From Cannabis sativa (Eukaryota > Streptophyta > Magnoliopsida > Rosales > Cannabaceae), in NCBI RefSeq assembly GCF_029168945.1, contig NC_083602.1, forward strand, positions 12,831,850-12,895,849: 64,000 nt of DNA, given 5' to 3'. Every line of letters starts with the position of its first letter. Within the stretch, counting starts at the first letter, position 1. The notes beneath the pieces are model-generated. The model searched no databases. It worked only from the letters and a program-made list of their open reading frames with translations, and was not told the origin of the DNA. The translations under genes were made by a program, and so were the position numbers. Shown here one piece after another: positions 35,405 through 46,016 of this stretch.

Positions 35405-35560
35405 TTTTTTTTGAAATAGAATTTTTATTACTAAGCAACACTAGGCACATCTGCTATTAAAAAAGCAGCAGCACAAGAAGGTACACTATCAGTCCAAACT
35501 TCGGACTTTTGAGTCATACGACTCCACTTAGCTAAACTATTAGCAACTTTATTACAACAT
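35405..35560 (-). mobile_element. LINE (L1-type) 3' end, RNase H tail
   Basis: Read on the minus strand, codons from about 35555 to 35431 give NKVANSLAKW, later VWTDSVPSC, and a stop. This matches the C-terminal end of the RNase H domain in plant L1 LINEs (the usual N-R-V-A-H-x-L-A-K-W pattern). A short 3' UTR and an A-tract (35405-35412 on the minus strand) follow. The element is strongly 5'-truncated, as expected for a LINE insertion. Confidence 0.75.
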
Positions 35561-35747
35561 TATCCCATTTTTATTGCACTATGTAAAAAGAAAGAAAAAT
35601 TGACAGGCGATTAGTTTTAATTTAGTTCAGCTTATTTTGTGCTCACTCAAAGGAAAATCATTTTTGTTCATTTTTGTTGTCCGTATTTTTGTCCAACAAA
35701 ATTATTTCACGAAAAGCCAGTAGCCACTATAACTGGTATTATTGCAT

Positions 35748-36110
35748 GACACTGTATTTGATTTGAAGCACTTTGTCATTATATTATATGTAACTCAAAC
35801 GAGATCTGGTCCTGCTCAAGCAAAAGAGGCTTGGAACAAAGTTGTGAGTGCTGTCCTTGTCAAAAAAAAACAAAAAAACAAAAAAATTAACTGAAGTGAT
35901 TTGCAAATATTTTAAGTACTATTATGTTACTAAACATTCTTTTGCAAATGACACTGTATTTGATTTGAAGCACTTTTTCCTTATGCAACTCAAACAAGTT
36001 CTGGTCCTGCTCAAGCAAAAGAGCCTTGGAACCATGTCAAAAAAAATTAACTAAAGTGATTTGCAAATAAGTACAATTATGTTACTAAAATTTCTTTTGC
36101 AAGAGAAAAA
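35748..36110. repeat. Diverged tandem duplication, two units
   Basis: 'gacactgtatttgatttgaa' starts both units (about 35748 and 35949). Both continue with ctggtcctgctcaagcaaaa, a poly-A stretch, 'attaact.aagtgatttgcaaat' and 'atgttactaaa'. The second unit is shorter by about 40 bp. No reading frame is conserved. Confidence 0.8.
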
Positions 36111-37180
36111 AAATACTAAAATTTATTTCTTTTCTAAATAAATATCAACAACTCTATTTATATATATTTATATTACCTTTATAATAATAGCGACCAACTG
36201 ACAAAATCTAGTCACTAATCACCAATAATTAAATTACTATGAATCACCTATTCCACCTTTTTTTTTTTTTTTGTGAAAGTCAATTCCACCTTTTTCACAA
36301 TACCAAAATTTTATGTTTCCACAACAATTTTACCATTTTGTTTTACCCATGAATAAACGTTCAAAATATGTATATATTTATTGCTAAAAAAAAAAAATAT
36401 GTTGTATATAGTTATGTTTCAACTATATTATTAGGGTAAATACTATTTTTATTATTTGTTTTATAAAAATTATTAACTGAACCTTCTACTTTGTTAAATA
36501 ACAAAATAGATTGTATATTTTTTTAAAATTATATAAATAAGACCTTGAATTAATTTTTTTTAAAATAAAATTTAATAATAATCTGATTTATAGATGTTAT
36601 GACAAAACTGATTACATTTTTTGTATCTATTCATGTTAGAAATTATATTAAAGTTAGTTATATTAAAAAATAAAATTTTTAAAAATTAAGCTCATGGACC
36701 TATTTTTATTTAGAAAATACAAAATTTATTTTATCATTTAATAAAATATAAGGTCCAATTAATAATTTTTACAAAGAACATCATTCAAAATGGTATTGAC
36801 TCGTTTTACTATAACTATTTTACCTGTAGTAAATATAAATTATTATAACTATTTTACCTGTAGTAAATATAAATTATTATAATTATTTTCATGATTATAG
36901 TAATTATGTATTTTGTAAAAAAATAATTAATAAAAGCAGTGTACACACTGTACAGATTGAATGGGAAAGAAATCTAGAAAGTTAAAGATTCATCTTTCTT
37001 TCTTTTTGCTTCTTTTTTAAAGCATACATAATTTTAATATTCACACTATTATATTCCAAGAATTTTATCTATTTTTGTCTGAAGGATATAGATGTACTTT
37101 AAATAAAATAGATTAGAAAAAAAAAAAAAAAAAAAACAAATTCTTAACCGCTAAGCTTCCCTTCTCATTTCTCGAACTCT
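36111..37180. other. AT-rich upstream region of the F-box gene
   Basis: No gene. Contains the 34-bp tandem repeat and A-tracts at 36387-36396 and 37118-37136. The proximal 100 bp would hold the promoter. Confidence 0.6.
36806..36876. repeat. 34-bp tandem repeat, two copies
   Basis: The unit starts 'tataactattttacctgtag' and is directly repeated. The copies are identical. Confidence 0.85.
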
Positions 37181-37190
37181 CCTATATAAA
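37181..37190 (+). promoter_or_regulatory. Candidate TATA box of the F-box gene
   Basis: ctatataaat lies 59-68 bp before the chosen ATG at 37249, a workable distance for a short 5' UTR. Confidence 0.5.
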
Positions 37191-37248
37191 TCTCTATCAA
37201 TCGTGTCACAAAATCAACGGTGGAAAACAAACAAGCAAAAAGCATTTC

Positions 37249-39065
37249 ATGGGAACTGTAATGGGAATCGAAATGGAAGGAGAAGCAGGAAAAGTCGGTG
37301 GCGGCGTCGGCGGTGGTAGCGAAGTTGAGGCGGTGGATTACTTTTACATGTTGCCGGAAGGCTGCATAGCGCATATTGTGTCGTTGACCAGTCCACGAGA
37401 TGCTTGCCGACTGTGTTTGGTGTCGTCCATATTCAAATCTGCCGCCGAATCCGACGCCGTTTGGGAGAGGTTTCTCCCACCGGGATACCATTCTTTCATT
37501 TTCGATTCTGATTATCATCGTCGTGCTCTGACGAAGAAGGATATCTACTTCTCTCTCTGTGATCAGCCTCTCCTCTTTGACGAGGGTAGAAAGGTCAGTT
37601 CAATGAAATTTCGATTCCTTTATATATTATTTTTAATTAATTTAATGGTTGTAAAATCTGTACTTTTGGACTGAATCGCTTTTTGATTCACTTTTCAGAA
37701 CAGTGAAATTGAAATTTTAATTTTGATGATCAATCAATTTATGGTTTCTTCTCGATTACTTGATTGTGCCCTTATTCTGTTATGCAATACTGGAAGATTT
37801 CTCTCTCTAACAAGATGAATGTAATTTATTTTGTATTTCTAAGTATATATGACTTTATTCCAAAATGTTTAGAATAAATATTCAAAATTAATAAAATAAA
37901 TACTTTAATATGAAAGTGACACCATTGTAGAGTTATGGATGTTTTGCAATGGTATTAGAAACTAAAGAAGAGTACTTTTTGAGTTGGAATAGTACTGTAG
38001 TTCACATCTCTATCCGCTACCACTACAAAATCTTTTTTTTTTTTGGGGGGGTGGAGGTGGGAACACAACTGACTTTAGTTATTGTGTTTTCTTTTCTGCA
38101 TGTTTTGTCCGCCTTTAACTAGCTTATTAAGTTTCTTCCACTGTTGATGAAACTTTTCTTCTGTTTTTATTCTCTTTGGAATGATGAAGGCTCTTTCACT
38201 GTGCCATATGTTGTATCGGTCTCAATTTTATGTGCTGACTTGTTAATTTGAAACATTGCTCAGAGTTTCTCACTGGACAAAGTGAGTGGGAAAAAATGTT
38301 ACATGCTATCAGCAAGGGTACTCTCTATAGTTTGGGGTGACACTCCAAGGTATTGGACATGGATTCCATCCCCAGAGGCCAGGTATATACGTAAATACAC
38401 ACATATTAATATCTATATATCTTATATATTATATATGTTAATATATTCTCATACAGTCATACTATACGAAGAATGATTTTGTGGTTACTAAAATGTATGC
38501 TTTTGTACTTGTTATCAGATTTGGAGATGTAGCTGAGCTTATTAGCGTTTGTTGGTTCGAAATTCTGGGCAAGATTGACATACGAATGCTGTCCCCATCT
38601 ACATTGTACACTGCAAATTTCGTGTTCAAATCAACTAGGGGTGCTTATGGATTTGAACATCAAACACTTGATGCAGTAGTGGGACTTGTTGGTGGGCAAA
38701 AATCTACACGATCGGTGTATTTAGATGATGAAGCAGGGCAAAGGAGGCGTAGGAGTCAGATTGTGCCGCGGCGTATGGGGCTGCTTTTTAGAAACCACAG
38801 AAACATGGAAACTGAAATATCGACAACCAGATCAGATAGGGACATGGACATGGACATGGATAGGGATAGGGATCGTAATGATGAGCATAACCATCCAAAA
38901 GTGAGAGGAGATGGGTGGATGGAAGTGGAGCTTGGTGAGTTCTTCTACGATGGAGGACAAGAAGGAGAATTGGAAATTAATCTTTTGGAGGTGAAAGGTG
39001 GAAATTGGAAAGGTGGTCTCATTGTTCAAGGGATCGAAATCAGGCCAAAAAAGGATCTAGCTTAG
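37249..39065 (+). CDS. F-box protein PP2-B type (F-box plus phloem protein 2-like lectin domain), three exons
   Basis: The exons are 37249-37593, 38264-38382 and 38519-39065. Both introns are GT...AG and the joined frame is 1011 bases, 336 residues. Residues about 34-78 form an F-box (LPEGCIAHIVSLTSPRDACR, then VWERFLP), which would bind SKP1 in an SCF ubiquitin ligase. Residues about 116-333 form a PP2 lectin-like domain: SGKKCYMLSARVLSIVWGDT, ending in W-x-G-G-L-x-V-x-G-I-E-I-R-P-K. The family is thought to recognise glycans or glycoproteins as SCF targets in cytosol or nucleus. Residues 228-280 are an extra Arg/Asp/Met-rich low-complexity insert, partly coded by a hexamer array (38841-38876). 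In-frame ATGs also lie at 37261 and 37273, so the start may be slightly later. It has no neighbour gene in the window. The exact orthologue is not known. Confidence 0.93.
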
Positions 39066-40005
39066 CTAGCATCTAAATATAATGTCCATTCACATATGTG
39101 CTGACAAGTTATGCTGAAGTTGAAACTGACTCATGTTCTCTGTAATATTCACAATACCATTTCTAAGTTGACCATAGGACAAGTCTATGGTTGTTTGGTC
39201 ACCTGAAATGTTAAGTTGTTCGTTGTAATGTTATTTTTCTTTAATTTCTTCCCATCTTGTAATAATCTTTCAACTTTCTTAATGCAAGTATTATTATTTT
39301 TTTTTCCTCAAGAATGAGCCAGGTTTATTAGGGGGGATGTAGTAATTATCACAGCCCATTAGGCACTTATATGTTTGTGTATAATTTGTTTTTTTTTTTT
39401 TTATTAACATAAAAGCCACTTACCCAACGCCTGAACCAGCTTCAAATTTGATTTCTGAATATTGATTGTTCCTTAGTATGTATTCTTATTTATACAAAAG
39501 CTCATAACACTATAAATTCTGTTGTAATGTGTATGTGGGCATCCTCAAAATATACTCAATCTAAAAGAAGAAACAAGTGCATATTTTTCTTCGGAATTTA
39601 TTTAGACAAAAAGAAAAAAAAAATTATTTTACCTGTATTTAATTAAATCATGTATCAAATTTTTAGAATATTATTATTATTATTATTAATTAAGTGAAAT
39701 TTTTTTAATCAACTATACAAATTGCTCTCAACAAATATAGAAACATCATTTAGGATATTTGAGCTCAAAAAAGTACAATCAGAAGCTCTAACAATATGAT
39801 AAGCAACTCAATTAATTATCATTAAAGATGATAACGAAACATTGTTTAAAGAATTCAATAGAAATTGGGCTTTACACTAACTATTTAAATTTTTTTTTTC
39901 CTAATTTTTCATTTATACTGTTACACGGTATATATTACTTTTATATTATGTAGTTTTTTCAAAAATATTGTATTTATTTTAAAAATTATTTTTACTGTGC
40001 GAGTG
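39066..40005 (+). other. 3' flank of the F-box gene, then AT-rich spacer
   Basis: The 3' UTR probably ends near 39200-39300, where 'cttgtaataatctttc' and 'cttaatgcaag' could act as polyadenylation elements. No further gene is seen to 40005. Confidence 0.5.
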
Positions 40006-40010
40006 ATATT

Positions 40011-40656
40011 AGGGGTGTTCAATAAAATTTACAAACCGTCCATACCAAACCGAATAAACCGACAAAAAATATATTGGGTGGTTTACAAATTATTCTAAAC
40101 CGCCCAATTAACCCGAATAAACCGAATTAAACTGATTTATATATTTTTTTAATAAAAGTGTATATCTTATATTATATAAATTACATTTATTAGTTAAACT
40201 ATTTTATATTTAAAGTTTGGACATTTTAGTTTTAAACGTAAAACTTAGATTTTATAGTTAATAATTTTTAGTGTATTTGGATATTGAAGTTAAAGTTTAA
40301 AATCTATACCATATTTTCACATTTTTTTATTATTTTATTCAATTATATTTATCTTATATTAAAGTTCGTAAAATTAATTTAAACTATAGTATTCTTTAAC
40401 TTGAAATATAAATAATATATTTAATTTTTTTTAACTTTAATTACTTGAATTCTAGAAACTAACAATAATAATTATAAAAAAAATAAAGAACGGGTTGGAC
40501 GGGTTAACCCGACCAAACCGACAAAATCATTGGGCGGGTTGAACTTTTTCTAAATTTTCATTGGGCGGGTTACGATTAAATTTTTGCAACCCGATATTTA
40601 TATTGGGTTAATAAAAATATGCTATAACCCGACCAAACCGACCGACGTACACCCCT
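40011..40656. mobile_element. MITE-like element, hAT-type ends
   Basis: A 646-bp unit that starts aggggtgttc and ends cgtacacccct, so AGGGGTG/CACCCCT are inverted. ATATT flanks both sides (40006-40010 and 40657-40661). Interior ends are rich in 'aaccgaataaaccg' and 'gggcgggtt' words in opposite strands, typical of plant hAT-like non-autonomous elements. A hAT duplication should be 8 bp, but only 5 bp are seen, so the superfamily is uncertain. Confidence 0.65.
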
Positions 40657-40661
40657 ATATT

Positions 40662-41303
40662 GGTCACGTCTATTATAGTTTGGGTCATTTATTTTAAAAC
40701 AAAAAACTAAAAGGAAATTTACATACATTACTAACTTTTCTCATTTTCTTACAATTATACTGTGACACGTGGATTGTAACATTTTTACTGTTTTTTTTTT
40801 AATTCGGTAGTGTACTGCCTTTTGTAAGCACACTTTTTTTGTTTTTTTTTATTGTTTGGGACGTGAGTTATCACAAAGTGGGCTGTAAACACACTTTTGA
40901 TTGTTTGTAAACACATTTATTATTTTTAATATTTAATAATTATTATATTATCTTTTTGATTAAAAGATTGATGGGATGTGGGTTGTCACAAAAGTGACAT
41001 GTTCTCTTACTTTTTTTTTTTATTTAAATAACTTTAAAAATCTCACCCCTCATGTCCCACTATTCATCTACTTCTTCATCTTTATCTTTTAGTTTTTTTT
41101 ACATAAATCCAACCCCCATGTTCTAATATTCATCTTCTTCTTCTAGTTTTTTTTTTTTTTGAGGAACTTATTGTGAAGTGAGTGATTTCTATTTTTTTTT
41201 TCAAATTTGTAGAGTTTTTTTATTTTTCATCTTAAACTTCCCTATACATTTCCCACTTTTTTTGTTGGAATTCTTCTATAAATATTGTTTTTCCTCATTA
41301 ACA
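40662..41303. other. Spacer upstream of the gene fragment
   Basis: AT-rich with many T-tracts. 'aacacactttt' and 'ctgtaaacacactt' words recur near 40830-40920. No gene is recognised. Confidence 0.5.
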
Positions 41304-41561
41304 ATGGTTGTTAACCGATCTTCCTCCCCTGTTGCCAAAAAGTCCCCAAAACAATCTCAGAAAAATAAAACCCGAGCATCAATGGAGAAGAAGAGTTTGA
41401 AAGATAATCCTCCTAGCCATACTTCCACAGTTCCTGTGTTGGAGAACTCCGACTCTGATTTTGAGTTTGAGCCAAAGTTCCAAAGTCTCCCAAATCTGAT
41501 AAGGTTTTTTTTTCTATTGATCTTGTATTATTCAGGGTTTTTTTCAAGTTGATTATATTTC

Positions 41562-41658
<97 letters not shown>

Positions 41659-41808
41659 GCATGTTTTTTTTGTTAGTCTTATTTTATAGTTTTCTGTTTG
41701 TTTGACTCTGTGTCTTGTTGTTGTTTTGGTTTTATTTTGTTAACTCTTAGGGAAAGGGTAAATACCAAGTGAAGATTGTTCAATCAACTGATCTGTTTGA
41801 ATACATAA
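41304..41808 (+). pseudogene. Gene or TE-gene fragment with Lys/Ser-rich N-terminus, cut by Copia B
   Basis: The ATG at 41304 opens a basic, Ser/Lys/Pro-rich frame (VAKKSPKQSQKNKTR) with an acidic patch (ENSDSDFEFEPK). A donor-like aag|gtttt lies at 41503/41504, an intron with a CT microsatellite follows, and tcttag ends near 41750. The next coding-like stretch reads GKGKYQVKIVQSTDLFEYIM and is interrupted at 41809 by the Copia B LTR. Joining the exons in frame needs a one-base shift near 41480, so the fragment was probably already broken. The style resembles N-termini of DUF1985/Ulp1-type transposon-borne proteins, but no diagnostic domain is left. The rest of the gene was not found right of Copia B. 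Confidence 0.4.
41565..41655. repeat. (TC)n microsatellite
   Basis: About 91 bp of uninterrupted TC within the putative intron of the fragment at 41304. Confidence 0.97.
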
Positions 41809-43714
41809 TGTTGGGTTTTATGCCCTAAATAAAACTTCATTTCAATGTAATCCTTTATTATTCAATATCAATAAAGAAACAGAAGTATTTTTCATTCATT
41901 TGTATGTTTTGGTTCATGTTATCAATTGCTTGTCTATTTGATTTATAAATTCATCTTAAACTCTTTTCACTTACTTGATCCTGTTTATTGTGTTGTCAAC
42001 ACAGTGGAAAGTAAACATGACTATGTGAATAAAGATTCCTAGATTTATCAGACACGAGGTTTTACTGATATGATAATCTACAACAGAGTTTACTTGCATT
42101 TGGTAAAATGCTATGTTCTTTCCAGAGCATTGGTTAAAGTAAAGCTTGGGTTGGGTGCATGGAGTATGCATTGGAAGGGACCGATATTGAACTTTGACAT
42201 AGATTTAATTAAACTTACCGTAATATCGATTCAAGTCAATATCGCATAGTTGATCCTAGATCAAATGATCTTAATCTTGATATGATTAGGCTCAATCTCA
42301 AGAGTGTTATTCGTGTTCTTTGATTTGTTAGTTAAGTTTACTTTTGGGTCAGGGTGATACGTACATTTTGGGAACACGGTAGTGATATTGAGCGGGAGCG
42401 CTAACATAAATATGGAATCTATAGCTTCTATCTGGCGAATAGAAAGTAAAGGATGATTTCCTTCGAGCTTGACCAAACGAAAATAAATGGTGGAGTACTC
42501 ATTTCACATAGCTGAAATATCATTTATACGGGGTTAAGTGTTTTAAGGATAAAATACATTGTAGGGTGTTACGGTAATCTAATCCCTTTACTGTGTAGAT
42601 CATCCATATAGAGGATCATTGATCAAATTAGGATTATAACAATGGATAACTAATGACGTGTCTATATGGTGGAACATATAGAGCATTCTATATACTGAGA
42701 GTGCAATTCTAAGTTCTATGCGTGGATTCAACGAAGAATTAATAAGTCAGTGAATTTAGATTATAAATTCTTGATCTGCTTATTGGAAGCTCGGTTATAT
42801 AGACCCATGGTCCCCCCACTAGTTGAGAAAATATTACTTGTAAGACTCATTTAATTGGTTTTGATTAATCACTTAGAATTCTCAAATTAGACTATGTCTA
42901 TTTATGAATTTTTCACTAAGTAAGGGCGAAATTGTAAAGAAAGAGTTTTTAGGGCATATTTGTCAATTAAGATACTTTGTATGGTCCAATTAATAAATAT
43001 GATAAATGACAATATTATTTAATAATTATTTATAGTTATTAAATAGTTAGAATTGGCATTTAAATGGTTGAATTTAAAAATTGGCGTTTTTGAGAAAATG
43101 AGATGCAGAAATGATAAAACAGCAAAATTGCAAAAGTGAGGCCCAAATCCAATATGCCATGGCCGGCCACTTTTATAGGGTTTATCATCTGATTTTTTTA
43201 TTATTTTAATGCCAAATAATTCAAACCTAACCCTATGTGGCATGCTATAAATAGATAGTGATGGCTTCAGGAAAAATAGACTTTCACATCTTGTTTCCTT
43301 TAGGGAAAAACCTGAGCCTTCTCTCTCTATACCTAGACGCCACCTTCACCCTCTTCTTCTTCCTTGAATAATTTCGAACCTCTTAGTGATAGAGTAGTGC
43401 CCACACACAGCAAGTAGTACCTCAATCATAGTGAGGAAGATCGTGAAGAAAGACATTCAACAAGAAGGAGATACAGCATCAAAGGAAGGAGAGAAAGAGA
43501 TCTAGGTTCAGATCTTGATAATACTCTGCGACAGAAAGGATACAAGGGTTAGAGATCTAAACGGAAGGAGACATTTTATTCCGCTACACCCAATGTAAGG
43601 TTTCTCATACTTTATGTGTGTTTAATTTTATAATCGTTTTAGAAGTTCATATTTAGGGTGTTAATCAACATACTTGTGAGTAGATGTAAGATCCTGGTAA
43701 AATAATTTTCAACA
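41809..43714 (+). repeat. 5' LTR of Copia B
   Basis: A 1906-bp LTR, TGTTGGG...TTTTCAACA. It shares blocks with A and C LTRs (tgttgtcaacacagtggaaa; 'tatgttctttccag'; 'gaccgatattg'), but its first 250 bp are distinct. TATA box ctataaatag at 43245-43254. Confidence 0.93.
43245..43254 (+). promoter_or_regulatory. TATA box of Copia B 5' LTR
   Basis: ctataaatag, followed by 'atagtgatggcttcag', lies at the same place as in A-type LTRs. Confidence 0.7.
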
Positions 43715-43733
43715 TCTGGCCTCTGAGCCATGG
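43715..43733 (+). other. Primer binding site of Copia B (degenerate)
   Basis: tctggcctctgagccatgg aligns with the primer sites of A1 and C. It retains most of the Met-tRNA complement. Confidence 0.7.
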
Positions 43734-44135
43734 TAATTGATTTGCTTGCAAGAAATTTGGACTTAAAACGATTTGTTTGTGTTTTGGATGGTATCATGTT
43801 GTTTTGTGTGTTGTATGATGATTGATTGATGTTTGTGAATTTTCGTGAAAAATAATTGAAAATCTATTTCTAGAATTATTACTATTGGATAGTTTGGGAA
43901 AAATTAAGCAATTTGCTTTTTTACAAAACTCAATTTTGATTTTATTTGAATTAGTTATGATTTTTTGAAAATCGGAAAAATATCAAGGAGGTGTCACTCA
44001 CCTACGCGCGCGCATGAGGGGCTTCCCTCGAACAGCACACGCTCAGACACGGTTTCGTGTCTGAAACCAAGCCTTGCGCACGCGGAGAGGCTGCATGCAG
44101 CCTCCTGCGTCGGCCTTTCTCGGTCAGGCCCCCTG
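43734..44135 (+). other. Copia B leader, first part, with GC-rich hairpins
   Basis: CAGACACG-GTTT-CGTGTCTG (44044-44063) is a perfect 8-bp hairpin. GAGGCTGCATGCAGCCTC (44087-44104) is a perfect 18-bp palindrome. The sequence then breaks at CCCTG (44131-44135), the duplicated site of the Copia C insertion, and resumes at 54258. Confidence 0.8.
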
Positions 44136-46001
44136 TGTTGGAATTTATTTTACCAGGATCTAGATTTACTACGTACCAAGTATGTTTGATTAACAACCTA
44201 ATATGAATTCTAAAACAATGAAAATAAACACATATAAAGTTTAGAAAACCTTACAGCGGGTGCAGCGGAATATTATGACTCCTTCCATTCAGATCTCTAG
44301 CCCTTGATTCCTTTCTGTAGCAGAGCATAATCAAGATCTAAATCTGGATCTCTTTCTCTCCTTCTTTGATGCTGATTTTCCATAGTCTTACATACTATGA
44401 TTGAGGTACCACTTGATGTGTGTGTGCACTACTCATTCACTCAAGGGAATTTCGAAATTTTGAAGAGAAGAAAAGAGAGAGGAAAGTGGTGGCTCAGGAA
44501 TTCACTCTGAAAAGAATGAGATGCAATTGTGTGTTGTTTCCTGAAGCCAATACTTTCTATTTATAGAATGCCCTCTAGGTTTAGGTTAGAATGGTGTGGC
44601 ATTAAAATAATTGAAAAATAAAATGGTAAAAGCCTATGCATAGTGGGCGGCCCATATAAGGAAATTGGGCCTCACTTTGCAACTTTTCAATTTCGTTATT
44701 TTCTATTCCTATTTTCTCAAAAATGCCAATTTTCCAATTTAACCTTTTAAATGCCAATTCTAATTATTTAATAACTTGAAAATAATTATTAAATAATATT
44801 GCCATTTAATATATTTATTAATTTAGACATATAAAGTCTCTTAATCAATAAATAAACTTAGAATCTCTTTTCTTTACAATTTCGCCCTTGCTTAGTGAAA
44901 ATTCATAAAGTAGACATAGTCTAACTTTTAGAATTATAATTGATTAACTAAAATCAATTAACTGAGTCTTACAAGCAGTATGGTCTCAACTAGTATGGGG
45001 ACCATGGGTCTATATAACCGAGCTTCCAATAAGTTGAACCGAATCTACCAAGTAAATTCCCTAACTTATTAATTCCTCATTGAATCCACACTTAGAACTT
45101 GGAATTGCACTCTCAGTCATATAGAACGCTCTATATGTTCCATGATATAGACACGTCATTAGTTATCCATTGTTATAACCCTAATGTGATCAATGATCCT
45201 CTATATAGATGATCTACATTGAAAAGCCACTACTGTTACCGCTACACCTTCAATGTATTTTATCCTTAAAACACTTAACCCTGTATAAATAATATTTCAG
45301 CTAAGTGAAATGAGATCTCCACCATTTATTTTCGTTTGGTTAAGCTCGAAGGAAATCATCATTTACTTTCTATTTGCCAAATAGAAGCTATAGATTCCAT
45401 ATTTATGTTAGCGCTCCCACTCAATTGCACTACCGTGTTCCCAAAATGTACGTATCACCCTGACCCAAAAGTAGGCTTAACTAACAAATCAAAGAACACG
45501 AGTAACACTCTTGAGATTGAACCTAACCATATCAGGATTAAGATCATTTGATCTAGGATCAACATGTGATATTGAATTGAATAGATATTACGGTAAGTTT
45601 TAATATATCTAATCAAAGTTCAATATCGGTCCCTTCCGATGTATACTTTATACATCCGATACTGGTAAACTTTGCCAATGTCCTGGAAAGGACAGAACAC
45701 TTTTCCAAGGTGTAAGAATACCTATCGCTGATTATACCATGTCAGTCTAAATCCAGTATTCTGACAAATCAAGGAATAAACTTTTGAACATATAATTAAG
45801 ATTATATTCCACTGTGCTGACAACACTATAATCTTCAACAAATTCATATGTTCTGGACTTAAAAAGAATTCATACATTATATACATATAATCATGAAATA
45901 AATCATGTGAACCATGCAACATAAAATGTTATTTCTGATCTTTATTAATAAGTAAATCTGATTATATGAAATGAGTTTTATTTAGGGCATAAAACCCAAC
46001 A
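44136..46001 (-). repeat. 3' LTR of Copia C
   Basis: An 1866-bp LTR (plus strand TGTTGGAATTTATTTTACC...AAACCCAACA), near-identical to 52396-54257. Confidence 0.94.
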
Positions 46002-46016
46002 AACTCCCACTTGCAC

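Noticed and set aside
38832..39029. Minus-strand frame in exon 3 of the F-box gene
   Set aside because: It is the shadow of the sense exon, whose frame, splice sites and domain agree.
44002..44196. Frames on both strands in the GC-rich leader block of Copia B
   Set aside because: They cross the Copia B/Copia C junction and are not shared by other leaders.
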